Of a stretch of DNA of 64,000 nucleotides, positions 37,670-47,064 are shown piece after piece. A program made the translations under genes and the position numbers. The stretch lies in NCBI GenBank assembly GCA_029261875.1, contig JAJDAL010000028.1, forward strand, positions 44,967 to 108,966, read 5' to 3'. The notes under the pieces were generated by a model, which saw only the letters and a list, made by a program, of their open reading frames with translations, made no database searches and was not told the DNA's origin. This DNA comes from Deltaproteobacteria bacterium (lineage in GTDB: Bacteria > Myxococcota_A > UBA9160 > JAJDAL01). How positions within the stretch are numbered: the first letter of the stretch is position 1; every line of letters starts with the position of its first letter.

Positions 37670-38766
37670 GCGTGTCGCGTCGGGTGAAGCCCCACATCGC
37701 GGGACTCGAGCCGTACCAACCGGGCAAGCCCATCGAAGAGCTCGAGCGCGAACTGGGCATCGAGGGGGCGGTGAAACTCGCGTCCAACGAAAGTCCCGTG
37801 GGCCCTTCGCCGAAGGCCGTGGCCGCCATGGCGCAAATCCTGCCCGAGGTGCATCGCTATCCCGACGGCGGCTGCTTCGCGCTGCGCGCGAAGTTGTCGC
37901 GACGACTCGATGTCTCGGGCGAACAGTTGATCTTCGGTTCGGGATCGGACGAAATTCTCGAGTTGCTCGCCAAGGCCTTCTTGGGCGAAGGAGACGAAGC
38001 CGTATTTGCCTGGCCGTCCTTTGCCATGTACCCGATCGTGGTCCAGGGAGCGGGAGCGCGCGCGGTTTCCGTTCCGCTGGATGCGAACCGGGCCCACGAC
38101 CTGGTCGCCATGGCGAAATCCGTGACGCCCCAGACGAAGCTCGTATTCGTCTGCAATCCCAACAATCCCACCGGGACGAGCGTGGGAGCGGAGGCCTTCG
38201 ATGGCTTCGTCGAGGCGCTGCCAGCGGACGTCATCCTGGTCGTCGACGAGGCGTATTTCGAATTCGTGCGGCGCGACGACTTTCCCGACGCGCTCGGATG
38301 GGCGCAGCGGCGCCCGGGAACCCTGGTGTTGCGCACGTTCTCGAAGATCTACGGCCTGGCTGGCTTGCGCGTCGGCTACGGCGTGGGCGACCCGGAACTG
38401 ATCGGGTACCTCGAGCGCGCGCGACACCCGTTCAACGTCAGCCTGGTGGCGCAGGTGGCTGCGGCGGCGGCGCTCGATGACGACGCACACGTCGCGCGGT
38501 CGCGGGAGGTCAACGCCCATGGCCTCGCGTACCTGGAACGCGAACTCGGACAACTGGGAATCGAGACCTGTCCCAGCGACGCGAATTTCATCCTGGCCCA
38601 GACCGGCCCGGGTTGCGCGGACGCGTTGCTGCAGGCGGGCGTGATCGTTCGTCCCATGGGGGGCTTCGGTCTCCCCGACTTCGTGCGGATCAGCGTGGGA
38701 TTGCCGGAAGAAAACGAACGCCTGATCAAAGTGCTGCGCCGTCTGCGCGAAGGAGGGGGGTCGTGA
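37666..38766 (+). CDS. hisC: Histidinol-phosphate / aromatic aminotransferase
   Basis: LASNESPVGPSPKAVAAM, YPDGGCFALRAKLSRRL, CNPNNPTGTSVG, VVDEAYFEF, RTFSKIYGLAGLRVGYGV. Confidence 0.92.
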   Translation: MSVSRRVKPHIAGLEPYQPGKPIEELERELGIEGAVKLASNESPVGPSPKAVAAMAQILPEVHRYPDGGCFALRAKLSRRLDVSGEQLIFGSGSDEILELLAKAFLGEGDEAVFAWPSFAMYPIVVQGAGARAVSVPLDANRAHDLVAMAKSVTPQTKLVFVCNPNNPTGTSVGAEAFDGFVEALPADVILVVDEAYFEFVRRDDFPDALGWAQRRPGTLVLRTFSKIYGLAGLRVGYGVGDPELIGYLERARHPFNVSLVAQVAAAAALDDDAHVARSREVNAHGLAYLERELGQLGIETCPSDANFILAQTGPGCADALLQAGVIVRPMGGFGLPDFVRISVGLPEENERLIKVLRRLREGGGS

Positions 38767-39677
38767 AACCCTTTCGTCGCATGGCGGTGCTCGGCCTGGG
38801 TTTGCTCGGAGGATCCGTGGCGCGCGGCGCGAAGGTTCGCGGCCTGGCGGAATCCGTGATTGGGTGCGGGCGACGCGAACAGGCGTTGCAACGCGCCTGC
38901 AACGAAGGGGTGATCGACGCGACGGCATCGCCTACCGAAGCGGTTCAGGGAGCCGACCTGGTGGTCGTTGCGACTCCGGTGTTTGCCATGGAGTCCGAGC
39001 TGCGCCGCGTGGCCGCCAAGCTCGCACCGGGCACGATCGTGACCGACGTGGGCAGCGTGAAGGGCGTTTTGAGCGAGACGCTACCGGCCCTGCTGCCCGC
39101 GGGAGTTCACTACGTGGGGTCGCATCCCATGGCGGGGAGCCACCGCCGGGGTGTCGAGTATGCGAATCCCGATCTGTTCGAAGGCGCGCCTTGTGTCGTT
39201 ACGGCAACGCCCGAAACCGATGTCGATGCAAAGTCGCGCTTGGTCGCGTTCTGGTCGGCTCTGGGCGCGGAGGTCGTCGAGCGGAGTCCCGCGCAACACG
39301 ATGCGGAAGTGGCGTGGGTCAGTCATGTGCCCCACGTATTGGCGTTCGCGTTTGCAAGAGCGCTGGCGTCCGCGCCGACCGAATCGCGCGCGTTGCGGGG
39401 CAGTGGATTTCGAGACTTTACGCGAATCGCGCAGAGTGACGCGGAATTGTGGAGCGATATTCTGGGTGCCAACCGCAAAGCGATTGCTGGCCCCCTGCAC
39501 GAAGTTTCCGAGCGACTCGGGGAGCTCGCGAGAGCACTCGAATCCAATGATGGCGATGCCGTAGAACGTTTCATTGCGGCGAGTCGGGAAAGCCTGGCTG
39601 CGTTGCGAAGTGACCGAGAATCCGAGTCGCCGGCCCCGTCCGGCGACTCCAACAGGAGAACGAAACACCAAATATGA
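38763..39677 (+). CDS. tyrA: Prephenate dehydrogenase
   Basis: MAVLGLGLLGGSVARGAKVRG...DLVVVATPVFAMESELRRVAAKLAPGTIVTDVGSVKG...GSHPMAGSHRRGVEYANPDLFEGAPCVVT. GTG start. Confidence 0.94.
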   Translation: MKPFRRMAVLGLGLLGGSVARGAKVRGLAESVIGCGRREQALQRACNEGVIDATASPTEAVQGADLVVVATPVFAMESELRRVAAKLAPGTIVTDVGSVKGVLSETLPALLPAGVHYVGSHPMAGSHRRGVEYANPDLFEGAPCVVTATPETDVDAKSRLVAFWSALGAEVVERSPAQHDAEVAWVSHVPHVLAFAFARALASAPTESRALRGSGFRDFTRIAQSDAELWSDILGANRKAIAGPLHEVSERLGELARALESNDGDAVERFIAASRESLAALRSDRESESPAPSGDSNRRTKHQI

Positions 39678-41383
39678 CGGAACAATTGGAAAAAGCCGGC
39701 GGCACGTCGTTCGCCGAGCTCTTCGAAAACAGCACTCGCAACATCAAAGAAGGTGAAGTGGTGCGAGGAACCGTGCTCGCGATCGACGACGATCACGTGC
39801 AGGTGGATGTGGGCTTCAAGTCCGAAGGAATGATTTCGGTTTGGGAATTCATGAACGAGAACGACGAGATCGGGATCAAGCCCGGCGACCTCGTCGATGT
39901 GCTCGTGGAAGAAGCCGAGGACGAAGACGGCCTGATCGTACTTTCCAAGGAGAAAGCCGATCGCTTGTTGGTTTGGGATGACATCAGCAAGGCCTACGAG
40001 GCAGGCGAGTCCGTCGAGGGCACGATCGTTTCGCGCGTCAAGGGTGGCTTGTCGGTCGATATCGGGGTCAAGGCGTTTTTGCCGGGATCGCAGGTCGACC
40101 TGCGACCGGTTCGAAATCTGGAACACAAGATTGGCGAGCGTGCGAACTTCAAGATCATCAAGTTCAACAAGCGGCGCGGCAACATTGTCTTGTCGCGCCG
40201 AGCACTGCTCGAAGAAGAACGTCAGAGCCTGCGTTCGTCGACGCTCGAGATTCTGTCCGAAGGTCAGATCGTGGACGGTGTGATCAAGAATCTCACGGAC
40301 TACGGCGCCTTCATCGATCTCGGCGGGATCGACGGGCTGCTTCACGTGACCGACATGTCGTGGGGCCGTGTGAATCACCCGAGTGAGCTTTTCCGAGTGG
40401 GCGACGAGCTCAAGGTGAAGGTTCTCAAATTCGATCCCGAAAGTGAGCGCGTCTCGCTGGGTCTCAAGCAGATCCAGCCCGATCCGTGGATCGACGTGTC
40501 GATGCGATACCCGCTGGGCAAGCGGGTCCAGGGTCGCGTCGTTGCGGTGACGGATTACGGTGCGTTCTGTGAGCTCGAAGCGGGCGTGGAAGGGCTGATC
40601 CACGTATCGGAGATGTCCTGGACCAAACGGGTCAAGCATCCGTCGAAGGTCGTGAACATCGGCGATGCCGTAGAAGCCGTGGTGCTCGACGTCGACGAGG
40701 GGAACCGCAAGATCTCGTTGGGAATGAAGCAGATCGAGCCGAATCCCTGGGACCTCATCGAGGACAAGTACCCGGTGGGAACCCACGTGTCCGGAGAGAT
40801 TCGCAACATCACGAACTTCGGTGTCTTTGTCGGGCTCGAAGAGGGGATCGATGGTTTGGTCCACGTCTCGGATATTTCCTGGACGGAGCAGATCAAGCAT
40901 CCCAGCGAGAAGTTCAACAAGGGCGACGAAATCAACGCCATCGTGCTGAAGATCGACCGGGACAACGAAAAGTTCTCGCTCGGCATCAAGCAGCTCGATC
41001 CGAATCCCTGGGACGACATTCAGAAGAGTTACCCGGTGGGTACAGAGATCACGGGCGAAGTGACGAACGTGACGGACTTCGGCGCGTTCGTTCGGCTGCA
41101 GGAGGGAATCGAGGGGCTCGTCTACACCTCGGAACTCGCCAAGGAGCGCGTGGAGAAACCGTCGGACGTCATCAACGCCGGCGATTCCGTCAAAGCGTTG
41201 GTGGTGAAAGTGGATCCCGCAGAACAGAAGATCTCGCTCTCGATCCGCGCAGTAGACGACAAGCAAGAGCGCGAGGCCCTGAAGCGCATCGCTGCGGAGC
41301 AGAGCCGAACGCAGACAGCGACCCTTGGGGATTTGCTTGCGGAGAAACTCGCAGAGAAGAGCGAAGAGAATTCGGGCGAATAG
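39674..41383 (+). CDS. rpsA: 30S ribosomal protein S1
   Basis: Tandem S1 RNA-binding repeats (e.g. VKNLTDYGAFIDLGGIDGLLHVTDMSWGRVNHPSELFRVGDELKVKVL); ATG overlaps the tyrA stop. Confidence 0.97.
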   Translation: MTEQLEKAGGTSFAELFENSTRNIKEGEVVRGTVLAIDDDHVQVDVGFKSEGMISVWEFMNENDEIGIKPGDLVDVLVEEAEDEDGLIVLSKEKADRLLVWDDISKAYEAGESVEGTIVSRVKGGLSVDIGVKAFLPGSQVDLRPVRNLEHKIGERANFKIIKFNKRRGNIVLSRRALLEEERQSLRSSTLEILSEGQIVDGVIKNLTDYGAFIDLGGIDGLLHVTDMSWGRVNHPSELFRVGDELKVKVLKFDPESERVSLGLKQIQPDPWIDVSMRYPLGKRVQGRVVAVTDYGAFCELEAGVEGLIHVSEMSWTKRVKHPSKVVNIGDAVEAVVLDVDEGNRKISLGMKQIEPNPWDLIEDKYPVGTHVSGEIRNITNFGVFVGLEEGIDGLVHVSDISWTEQIKHPSEKFNKGDEINAIVLKIDRDNEKFSLGIKQLDPNPWDDIQKSYPVGTEITGEVTNVTDFGAFVRLQEGIEGLVYTSELAKERVEKPSDVINAGDSVKALVVKVDPAEQKISLSIRAVDDKQEREALKRIAAEQSRTQTATLGDLLAEKLAEKSEENSGE

Positions 41384-41391
41384 CGGCAACA

Positions 41392-41419
41392 CCGAGGTGC
41401 CCGAAAACGGGCACCTCGG
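41392..41419. other. Perfect 12-bp stem-loop between rpsA and ihfB/HU gene
   Basis: ccgaggtgcccg-aaaa-cgggcacctcgg; no U-tract follows. Confidence 0.85.
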
Positions 41420-41438
41420 ACGCCGCCGGAGGGGGCCG

Positions 41439-41750
41439 GTGACGAAAAGTGGACTGATCGAGAAGGTTGCGGAGCGCACGCCGCATATATCCAAAAAGGA
41501 TACGGAGATCGTGGTCAACACGATCTTCGATACGATGACCGAGGCCTTGAAGGGGAACGAGCGAATCGAAATTCGCGGGTTCGGAAGCTTCCAGGTCAAA
41601 GTGCGTGAGGCGCGTGAGGGCCGAAATCCGAAGACCGGTGAGGAGGTCCATATTCCGGCGAAGCGGACGCCTTTCTTCAAGGTCGGCAAGGAGCTCAAGG
41701 AGCTGGTCGACGGCGAGGAAGAAGGCGGCGGAGGGGACGGTGCCGATTAA
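41439..41750 (+). CDS. ihfB: HU/IHF-family DNA-binding protein (IHF-beta-like)
   Basis: TKSGLIEKVAERTPHISKKDTEIVVNTIFDTMTEALKGNERIEIRGFGSFQVKVREAREGRNPKTGEEVHIPAKRTPFFKVGKELKELV. GTG start. Confidence 0.9.
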   Translation: MTKSGLIEKVAERTPHISKKDTEIVVNTIFDTMTEALKGNERIEIRGFGSFQVKVREAREGRNPKTGEEVHIPAKRTPFFKVGKELKELVDGEEEGGGGDGAD

Positions 41751-41835
41751 TCGGTAGCGTCGTCGATTATCTGCGGGGCTTGCCAGCTACGGGCAGGCTT
41801 CGATCGATTCGAAATCCAGCGGGGGGAAGTTGAAG

Positions 41836-42213
41836 ATGCGATGGATCCGTCGTCTCGTGTCGCTTGCGCTATTCGTCGCCATCTTGGTGGGTGGGTGGCT
41901 GTTCGCAAAAGAAAACCATGAGCTACTGACTATCCACTATCTCGCTGGCGATTTGGCGGGTGTGCCCCAGTGGCTCGCGCTGATCGGTGTGTTCGCTGCG
42001 GGGGTCGTGCTGGCTGCGATTTTCTTCCTCTATCAACTCACCAAGGCGCGTTTGGTCACTCGCCGCTATCGGCGGGATACGCGCCGGCTCGAATCTGAAA
42101 TCCACCAGCTGCGAAATCTTCCGCTCATGGGCGAATCCGACGTCGATCCTGCTCCCGGACTCCGTGACGAAGCCCTTTCGACACAGTCCGGGGGAGCCGG
42201 AAGCGGAGTCTGA
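41836..42213 (+). CDS. LapA-domain (DUF1049) membrane protein
   Basis: Two TM segments with LVGGWLFAKENHELLTIHYLAGDLAGVPQWLALIGVFAAGVVLAAIFFLYQLTKARLVTRRYRRDTRRLESEI. Confidence 0.8.
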   Translation: MRWIRRLVSLALFVAILVGGWLFAKENHELLTIHYLAGDLAGVPQWLALIGVFAAGVVLAAIFFLYQLTKARLVTRRYRRDTRRLESEIHQLRNLPLMGESDVDPAPGLRDEALSTQSGGAGSGV

Positions 42214-42218
42214 CGGGC

Positions 42219-43256
42219 GTGGGTTGGTTCCAGCGCCTGAAACCGTCGTTGCTTCCCGGTCGATCGTCCGGAAACGCCGATGGGGCTCTGCGCCGGGCGC
42301 TTCTCGCCTTGCTCGAGCAGGAGCTCGACGAGACCGAGCGCGCGCTGGAAGACGCTGTGCGCGCCGACCCCGACGATACGGTTGCTTATTTCGCCCTCGC
42401 GCGCCTGTACCGCCGTCGCGGGGAAATCGGTCGCGCAATTCGGATGCACCAGAATTTGCTCGTTCACCCCACCGTCGACGCGGCGATGCGCGACACGGCG
42501 CTTTCGGAACTCGCCGCGGATTTCCGACGCGGCGGATTCCTGCGCCGGGCGATCGCTTCCTACGAGGAAGTGTTGTCCAAACGTCCCCGGGACGCGGATG
42601 CCTTGCGCAACCTGTCGCGACTTCTACCCAGCGTCCGCGAATACGAACGCGCGATCGAGATGGAACGCCGCTTGGCGAAGTTGGAGGGTCGAAAGGCGGC
42701 TCCCCGGGAGGCGAGCTTGTTGGTCGAGATGGCGGAGGCCGCCCATGCGGAAGGCCGCACGGACGATGCACGGCGTGCCCTGCGCCGGGCTCTCCGCAAG
42801 GACCGCGAATGCGTTTCGGCGTGGATTGCGTTGGGAGAACTCGAAGCCGAGCGCGGGCGCACCAAAGCCGCATTGAAGGCTTGGCGCCGAGTGCCGCAGC
42901 TCGATCGCAGTAGCGCGCCGCTGATCTACCCGCGCCTCGAAGCCACCTACGCGGCAGCGGATCGTTCGCGCGAATATGAAACTCTGCTGCGTGATCTGCT
43001 GTCCGAGAGTCAAGACGATACGGAGGCTCGGCTCGCTCTGGCGCGAACCCTGGCGGCACGCGGCGAGGTGACAGAGGCCGTGGCCGAATGCCGACGGGTT
43101 CTGGAACGTTCGCCCGACCATTTTCGCGCGCGCGTCGTGTTGGGAAGAACGCTTCTCGCCGAAGGGCAGGATGCCGAAGCCCACAAGGCGTATGCCGAGC
43201 TGCTGGATGCGATCGAAGACCACGGTGCGCCTCCCGTGCGGGGATCACTCGAATGA
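42219..43256 (+). CDS. TPR protein, LapB/YciM-like
   Basis: TPR repeats (AYFALARLYRRRGEIGRAIRMHQNLLVHPTVD...GGFLRRAIASYEEVLSKRPRDADALRNLSRL); directly downstream of the LapA-like gene. Confidence 0.85.
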   Translation: MGWFQRLKPSLLPGRSSGNADGALRRALLALLEQELDETERALEDAVRADPDDTVAYFALARLYRRRGEIGRAIRMHQNLLVHPTVDAAMRDTALSELAADFRRGGFLRRAIASYEEVLSKRPRDADALRNLSRLLPSVREYERAIEMERRLAKLEGRKAAPREASLLVEMAEAAHAEGRTDDARRALRRALRKDRECVSAWIALGELEAERGRTKAALKAWRRVPQLDRSSAPLIYPRLEATYAAADRSREYETLLRDLLSESQDDTEARLALARTLAARGEVTEAVAECRRVLERSPDHFRARVVLGRTLLAEGQDAEAHKAYAELLDAIEDHGAPPVRGSLE

Positions 43257-45916
43257 GTGCCAGCGCGCTCGACACGCCGATGATGCGCCAGTTTCTGGCC
43301 ATCAAGGCGCAGCACCCGGACGCGATCGTTTTCTATCGCATGGGCGATTTCTACGAAATGTTCCTCGAAGACGCCGAACGCGCTGCGCCGCTGTTGGAAA
43401 TAGCGCTGACGACCCGCGACCGGGGTAAGGCCGATGCCGTCCCCATGTGTGGCGTTCCGGTGCACAGCGCCGACGGTTACGTGCGCCAGCTGGCGGAAGC
43501 CGGGCTCCGCGTGGCGATTTGTGAGCAGGTCGAAGATCCGCGCAAAGTGGGTGGGCGTCGCCTCGTCAAACGCGAGGTCGTCGAGGTCATCACACCGGGC
43601 CTGGTGGGCGATCCCGAAACCATCAGCGCGGCGCGCGAGGTGTCACTCGTCGCGATCTGCGCCGAAGGACTTGCCGCGTTCGACGCATCGACCGGAGACT
43701 TGCGCGCCACGGCACACGAAGCGACCGAACGCCCCGGCGAAGTGCTTTCGACGACACTTCTCGCGGAACTCGAACGTATCGGTCCGCGCGAGGTCCTGAT
43801 TTCCGATGCCGCCGGCGACGAACTCTCCGATGGGCTGCAGGCCGCGTTTCCCGAATTGACGGTGACGCGGGTACCGGCGGAGAGTTTCGATCCGGCTGGC
43901 TGTCCCGCAACGCCAATTGGCTTCGATGCGATCCTGCGCGACCCGGAGACCCAAGCCACCGCGGCGTTGCTCGCCTATGTGGCGGCCAATCAGCCCTTCG
44001 CGCTCGCCCAAGCGGAACGGCTGCGCCGCTATCGGTTGGCGGACACCATGCGCTTGGATGCGGCGACCGTGGCGCATCTCGAGTTGTTCGAAAACAGTGA
44101 AGATCGAACCCGCCGGCGGACCTTGCTCGAGCGCTTGGACGAATCGGTGACGCCGCTGGGGGCACGCCGGATGCGCCGCCTGATCGCGTACCCCTTGTTG
44201 GCGCCGGATGCGATTTCCGAGCGCCAGGACGCGGTGGCGTATCTGTCTTCGGACGACCGATTGCGCGGTCGCCTGCGCGAGGCCATGCGAGGGGTGCGCG
44301 ACCTCGAGCGGATCTTCGCAAAATCCGCGCGACCCACGGCGACGCCGCGCGACCTGGTGGCGTTGCGCGCGTCTCTCGAAGCGCTCCCGGGGGTCCGGGA
44401 TGCGCTGGCGGGAGGCGCCGATGCGTTGTTGAGCGAGGCGCCCGGGCTTCCGTCCCTCCTCACGGCGCCGGAGCCGGTCGACGATGTGGCGCGGGTCATC
44501 CAAGAAGCCTTGGTGGATGATCCGCCGGCTCTGTTGCGCGGCTCACGCGGAGCGGGCGAAACGGGCTACATCCGCGAAGGCTTTCGCCCGGAACTCGATC
44601 TTCTGCGGCAAAGTGCCCGCAAGGGGCGCGAGTGGATTGCCGACCTCGAGCTTCGCGAGCGCGAGCGAACTGGAATTTCGAATCTGAAAGCGCGTTTCCA
44701 CCCGGTCCACGGTTATTCCCTCGAGGTGTCGAAGTCGAACCTCTCGCGGGTTCCGGAGGACTACGAACGCAAGCAGACGCTCGCCAATGCCGAACGGTTT
44801 ACGACGCCCGAGCTACGGGAAGTCGAGCAGAACGTTCTCGGTTCCAACGATCGAGCCGCCGCACTCGAGCGCGAGGTTTTCGAAGACCTTCGCCGCAGCG
44901 TGTCCGAACGCGGTGCGCCCATTCGGCGGGCCGCGGAGGCCGTCGCGATGCTCGACGCGCTGGGCTCTCTGGCGGAGGTTGCGCGGACCGGGGGGTGGAT
45001 TCGTCCCAGCGTCGATGCGGAGGGCAGCCTGGTGATCCAGGGCGGGCGCCATCCGGTGCTCGAGACCCTGCTCGATGCCAGTGGGGGCGCGAGTTTCGTT
45101 CCGAACGACACGACGCTTTCGGTCGACGATGCCCAGATCCTGCTTCTCACGGGTCCCAACATGTCGGGCAAGAGCACCTATCTGAGGCAGGTTGCGCTGT
45201 TGGTGTTGCTCGCGCAGATCGGAAGTTGCGTACCGGCCGAAAAAGCGCAGATCGGTGTGGTGGATCGCATCTTCACCCGCGTGGGAGCCAGTGATCGTCT
45301 GGCCCGCGGTGAATCGACCTTCATGGTGGAAATGCGTGAGACCGCGGAGATTCTCGACCAGGCTTCCCCCCAGAGCCTGATCATCCTCGACGAGATCGGT
45401 CGGGGGACGAGCACGTTCGACGGGCTCTCCATCGCATGGGCCGTGGTCGAGCACCTCCACGACGCCACGGGGCTCGGGGCCCGGACGCTCTTTGCGACCC
45501 ACTACCACGAACTGACCGGACTCGAGAGTCGGCTGGGGCGCCTGCGGAACGCCCATTTCGAGGTACGCGAATTCAATGACGACGTGATCTTTCTGCGGCG
45601 CATCGCAAGCGGGGGGGCAAATCGCTCCTACGGCATTCAGGTTGCGCGCCTGGCTGGGCTGCCCGTGGGCGTCACGCGCCGCGCGCAGCAGATTCTGAAG
45701 GACCTGGAAGGCGGGCGTTCGACGGACGTCGAACCGGTGGAAGCGCGCGACCAGTTGGCGCTGTTTCAGGCCCCCTCGACGCCGGTCCTGAGCCCCGCCG
45801 AGAAGGAAGTTCTCGACGAACTCCGCAATACGGATTCCTCGCGCACGACGCCGCTCGCGGCCCTGGAATCAGTCGACCGCTGGGTCCGCATCCTGGACCA
45901 GGAGAAACCGTCGTGA
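43253..45916 (+). CDS. mutS: DNA mismatch repair protein MutS
   Basis: MMRQFLAIKAQHPDAIVFYRMGDFYEMFLEDAERAAPLLEIALT...LLTGPNMSGKSTYLRQVALLVLLAQIGSCVPAEKA...ILDEIGRGTSTFDGLSIAWAV. Confidence 0.97.
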   Translation: MSASALDTPMMRQFLAIKAQHPDAIVFYRMGDFYEMFLEDAERAAPLLEIALTTRDRGKADAVPMCGVPVHSADGYVRQLAEAGLRVAICEQVEDPRKVGGRRLVKREVVEVITPGLVGDPETISAAREVSLVAICAEGLAAFDASTGDLRATAHEATERPGEVLSTTLLAELERIGPREVLISDAAGDELSDGLQAAFPELTVTRVPAESFDPAGCPATPIGFDAILRDPETQATAALLAYVAANQPFALAQAERLRRYRLADTMRLDAATVAHLELFENSEDRTRRRTLLERLDESVTPLGARRMRRLIAYPLLAPDAISERQDAVAYLSSDDRLRGRLREAMRGVRDLERIFAKSARPTATPRDLVALRASLEALPGVRDALAGGADALLSEAPGLPSLLTAPEPVDDVARVIQEALVDDPPALLRGSRGAGETGYIREGFRPELDLLRQSARKGREWIADLELRERERTGISNLKARFHPVHGYSLEVSKSNLSRVPEDYERKQTLANAERFTTPELREVEQNVLGSNDRAAALEREVFEDLRRSVSERGAPIRRAAEAVAMLDALGSLAEVARTGGWIRPSVDAEGSLVIQGGRHPVLETLLDASGGASFVPNDTTLSVDDAQILLLTGPNMSGKSTYLRQVALLVLLAQIGSCVPAEKAQIGVVDRIFTRVGASDRLARGESTFMVEMRETAEILDQASPQSLIILDEIGRGTSTFDGLSIAWAVVEHLHDATGLGARTLFATHYHELTGLESRLGRLRNAHFEVREFNDDVIFLRRIASGGANRSYGIQVARLAGLPVGVTRRAQQILKDLEGGRSTDVEPVEARDQLALFQAPSTPVLSPAEKEVLDELRNTDSSRTTPLAALESVDRWVRILDQEKPS

Positions 45917-47064
45917 CGGTTCGTTTGCAAACGCTCGGGTTGCTGCTGATTCTCCCGTTCGCCCTCGGTGCGGATCGACCCAAAGGGTTGGGGGACGTAC
46001 GCGAAGTTCGTCACTGGTCCTACCCCGACTACACGCGGGTCGTCGTGGAGCTGACGCGACCCGTGGATCCTCGGGAGCACCGCCTGGTAGCGGATCGCAA
46101 GGGCGGCAAGCCCGAGCGGCTGTTCCTGGACTTCGACGGAATCTGGGTGGGGCGAGAATTCGCGAAACCGATCGGAGTCCACGACGGGCTCCTCCACCAG
46201 GTACGGCTGGGGCAGAACACGCTCACCACGACACGTCTGGTCATCGATCTGGCACGCTATGAACGACACCGGGTGATGCGCCTCGCGTCACCGGATCGCG
46301 TGGTGGTGGACGTGTATGGCCGCCGCACGCAGGCCGAGCCATCCGAGGCGCCGCTATTCCACGACGGGCGACCGATCCGCACGGTCGTTTTGGACCCGGG
46401 GCACGGCGGGCGCGACCCGGGGGCCATCGGTAAAGGCGGTTTGCGCGAAAAGGACGTCACCCTGCGTCTGGCCCACGAACTCGAGGCCCGTCTCAAATCG
46501 CGCGGGTTTCGCGTGGTTCTGACGCGCAAACAAGACCGAACCGTAGGCCTCGAAGAACGCACCGCGATTGCGGAAGCGGCCCGGGGCGATGTCTTCGTCT
46601 CGCTCCACGCCAACGCCTCGCGGCGGCGCGATCTGCGCGGGATCGAGGTCTACCACCTCGACAAGAGTTACGAGCGTCACACCGTGACGGTCGCGTCGCG
46701 CGAAAACCACGTTCCGCGCGGACAGGTCAACCCGCTGCAGCGCGCGGTGGCGAGCCTGCGGGTATCCGAAGCGTCCGTGCGCTCGGCCAAGCTCGCCCAT
46801 GCGGTCCACGGCCAGCTCATGGATGTCTTGCGGGCGCGCTACGACGAAGTTGCGGATCTCGGCGTGAAGAAGGGGCCATTCTACGTGCTGTACCTGTCGA
46901 GTATGCCGTCGATCCTGGTCGAGACCGGTTTTCTCACCCATCGCGACGAAGTGCGGCGCTTGAAGAGCAGTGTCTATATCGATCACCTCGCTGAGGCGAT
47001 TTCCCGCGGTGTTTCGGACTATCGTGCGTCTGCGCTCCAGGTGGCGGCAAACCACAAGCCGTGA
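45913..47064 (+). CDS. amiC: N-acetylmuramoyl-L-alanine amidase (AMIN + Amidase_3)
   Basis: AMIN-like N-terminus; VVLDPGHGGRDPGAIGKGGLREKDVTLRLAHELEARL...DVFVSLHANAS...SMPSILVETGFLTHRDEV. Confidence 0.92.
   Translation: MTVRLQTLGLLLILPFALGADRPKGLGDVREVRHWSYPDYTRVVVELTRPVDPREHRLVADRKGGKPERLFLDFDGIWVGREFAKPIGVHDGLLHQVRLGQNTLTTTRLVIDLARYERHRVMRLASPDRVVVDVYGRRTQAEPSEAPLFHDGRPIRTVVLDPGHGGRDPGAIGKGGLREKDVTLRLAHELEARLKSRGFRVVLTRKQDRTVGLEERTAIAEAARGDVFVSLHANASRRRDLRGIEVYHLDKSYERHTVTVASRENHVPRGQVNPLQRAVASLRVSEASVRSAKLAHAVHGQLMDVLRARYDEVADLGVKKGPFYVLYLSSMPSILVETGFLTHRDEVRRLKSSVYIDHLAEAISRGVSDYRASALQVAANHKP

Noticed and set aside
39323-41698. 791-aa minus-strand ORF antisense to tyrA/rpsA/ihfB
   Set aside because: Shadow of highly conserved S1 repeats; internal repetitiveness mirrors the rpsA repeats.
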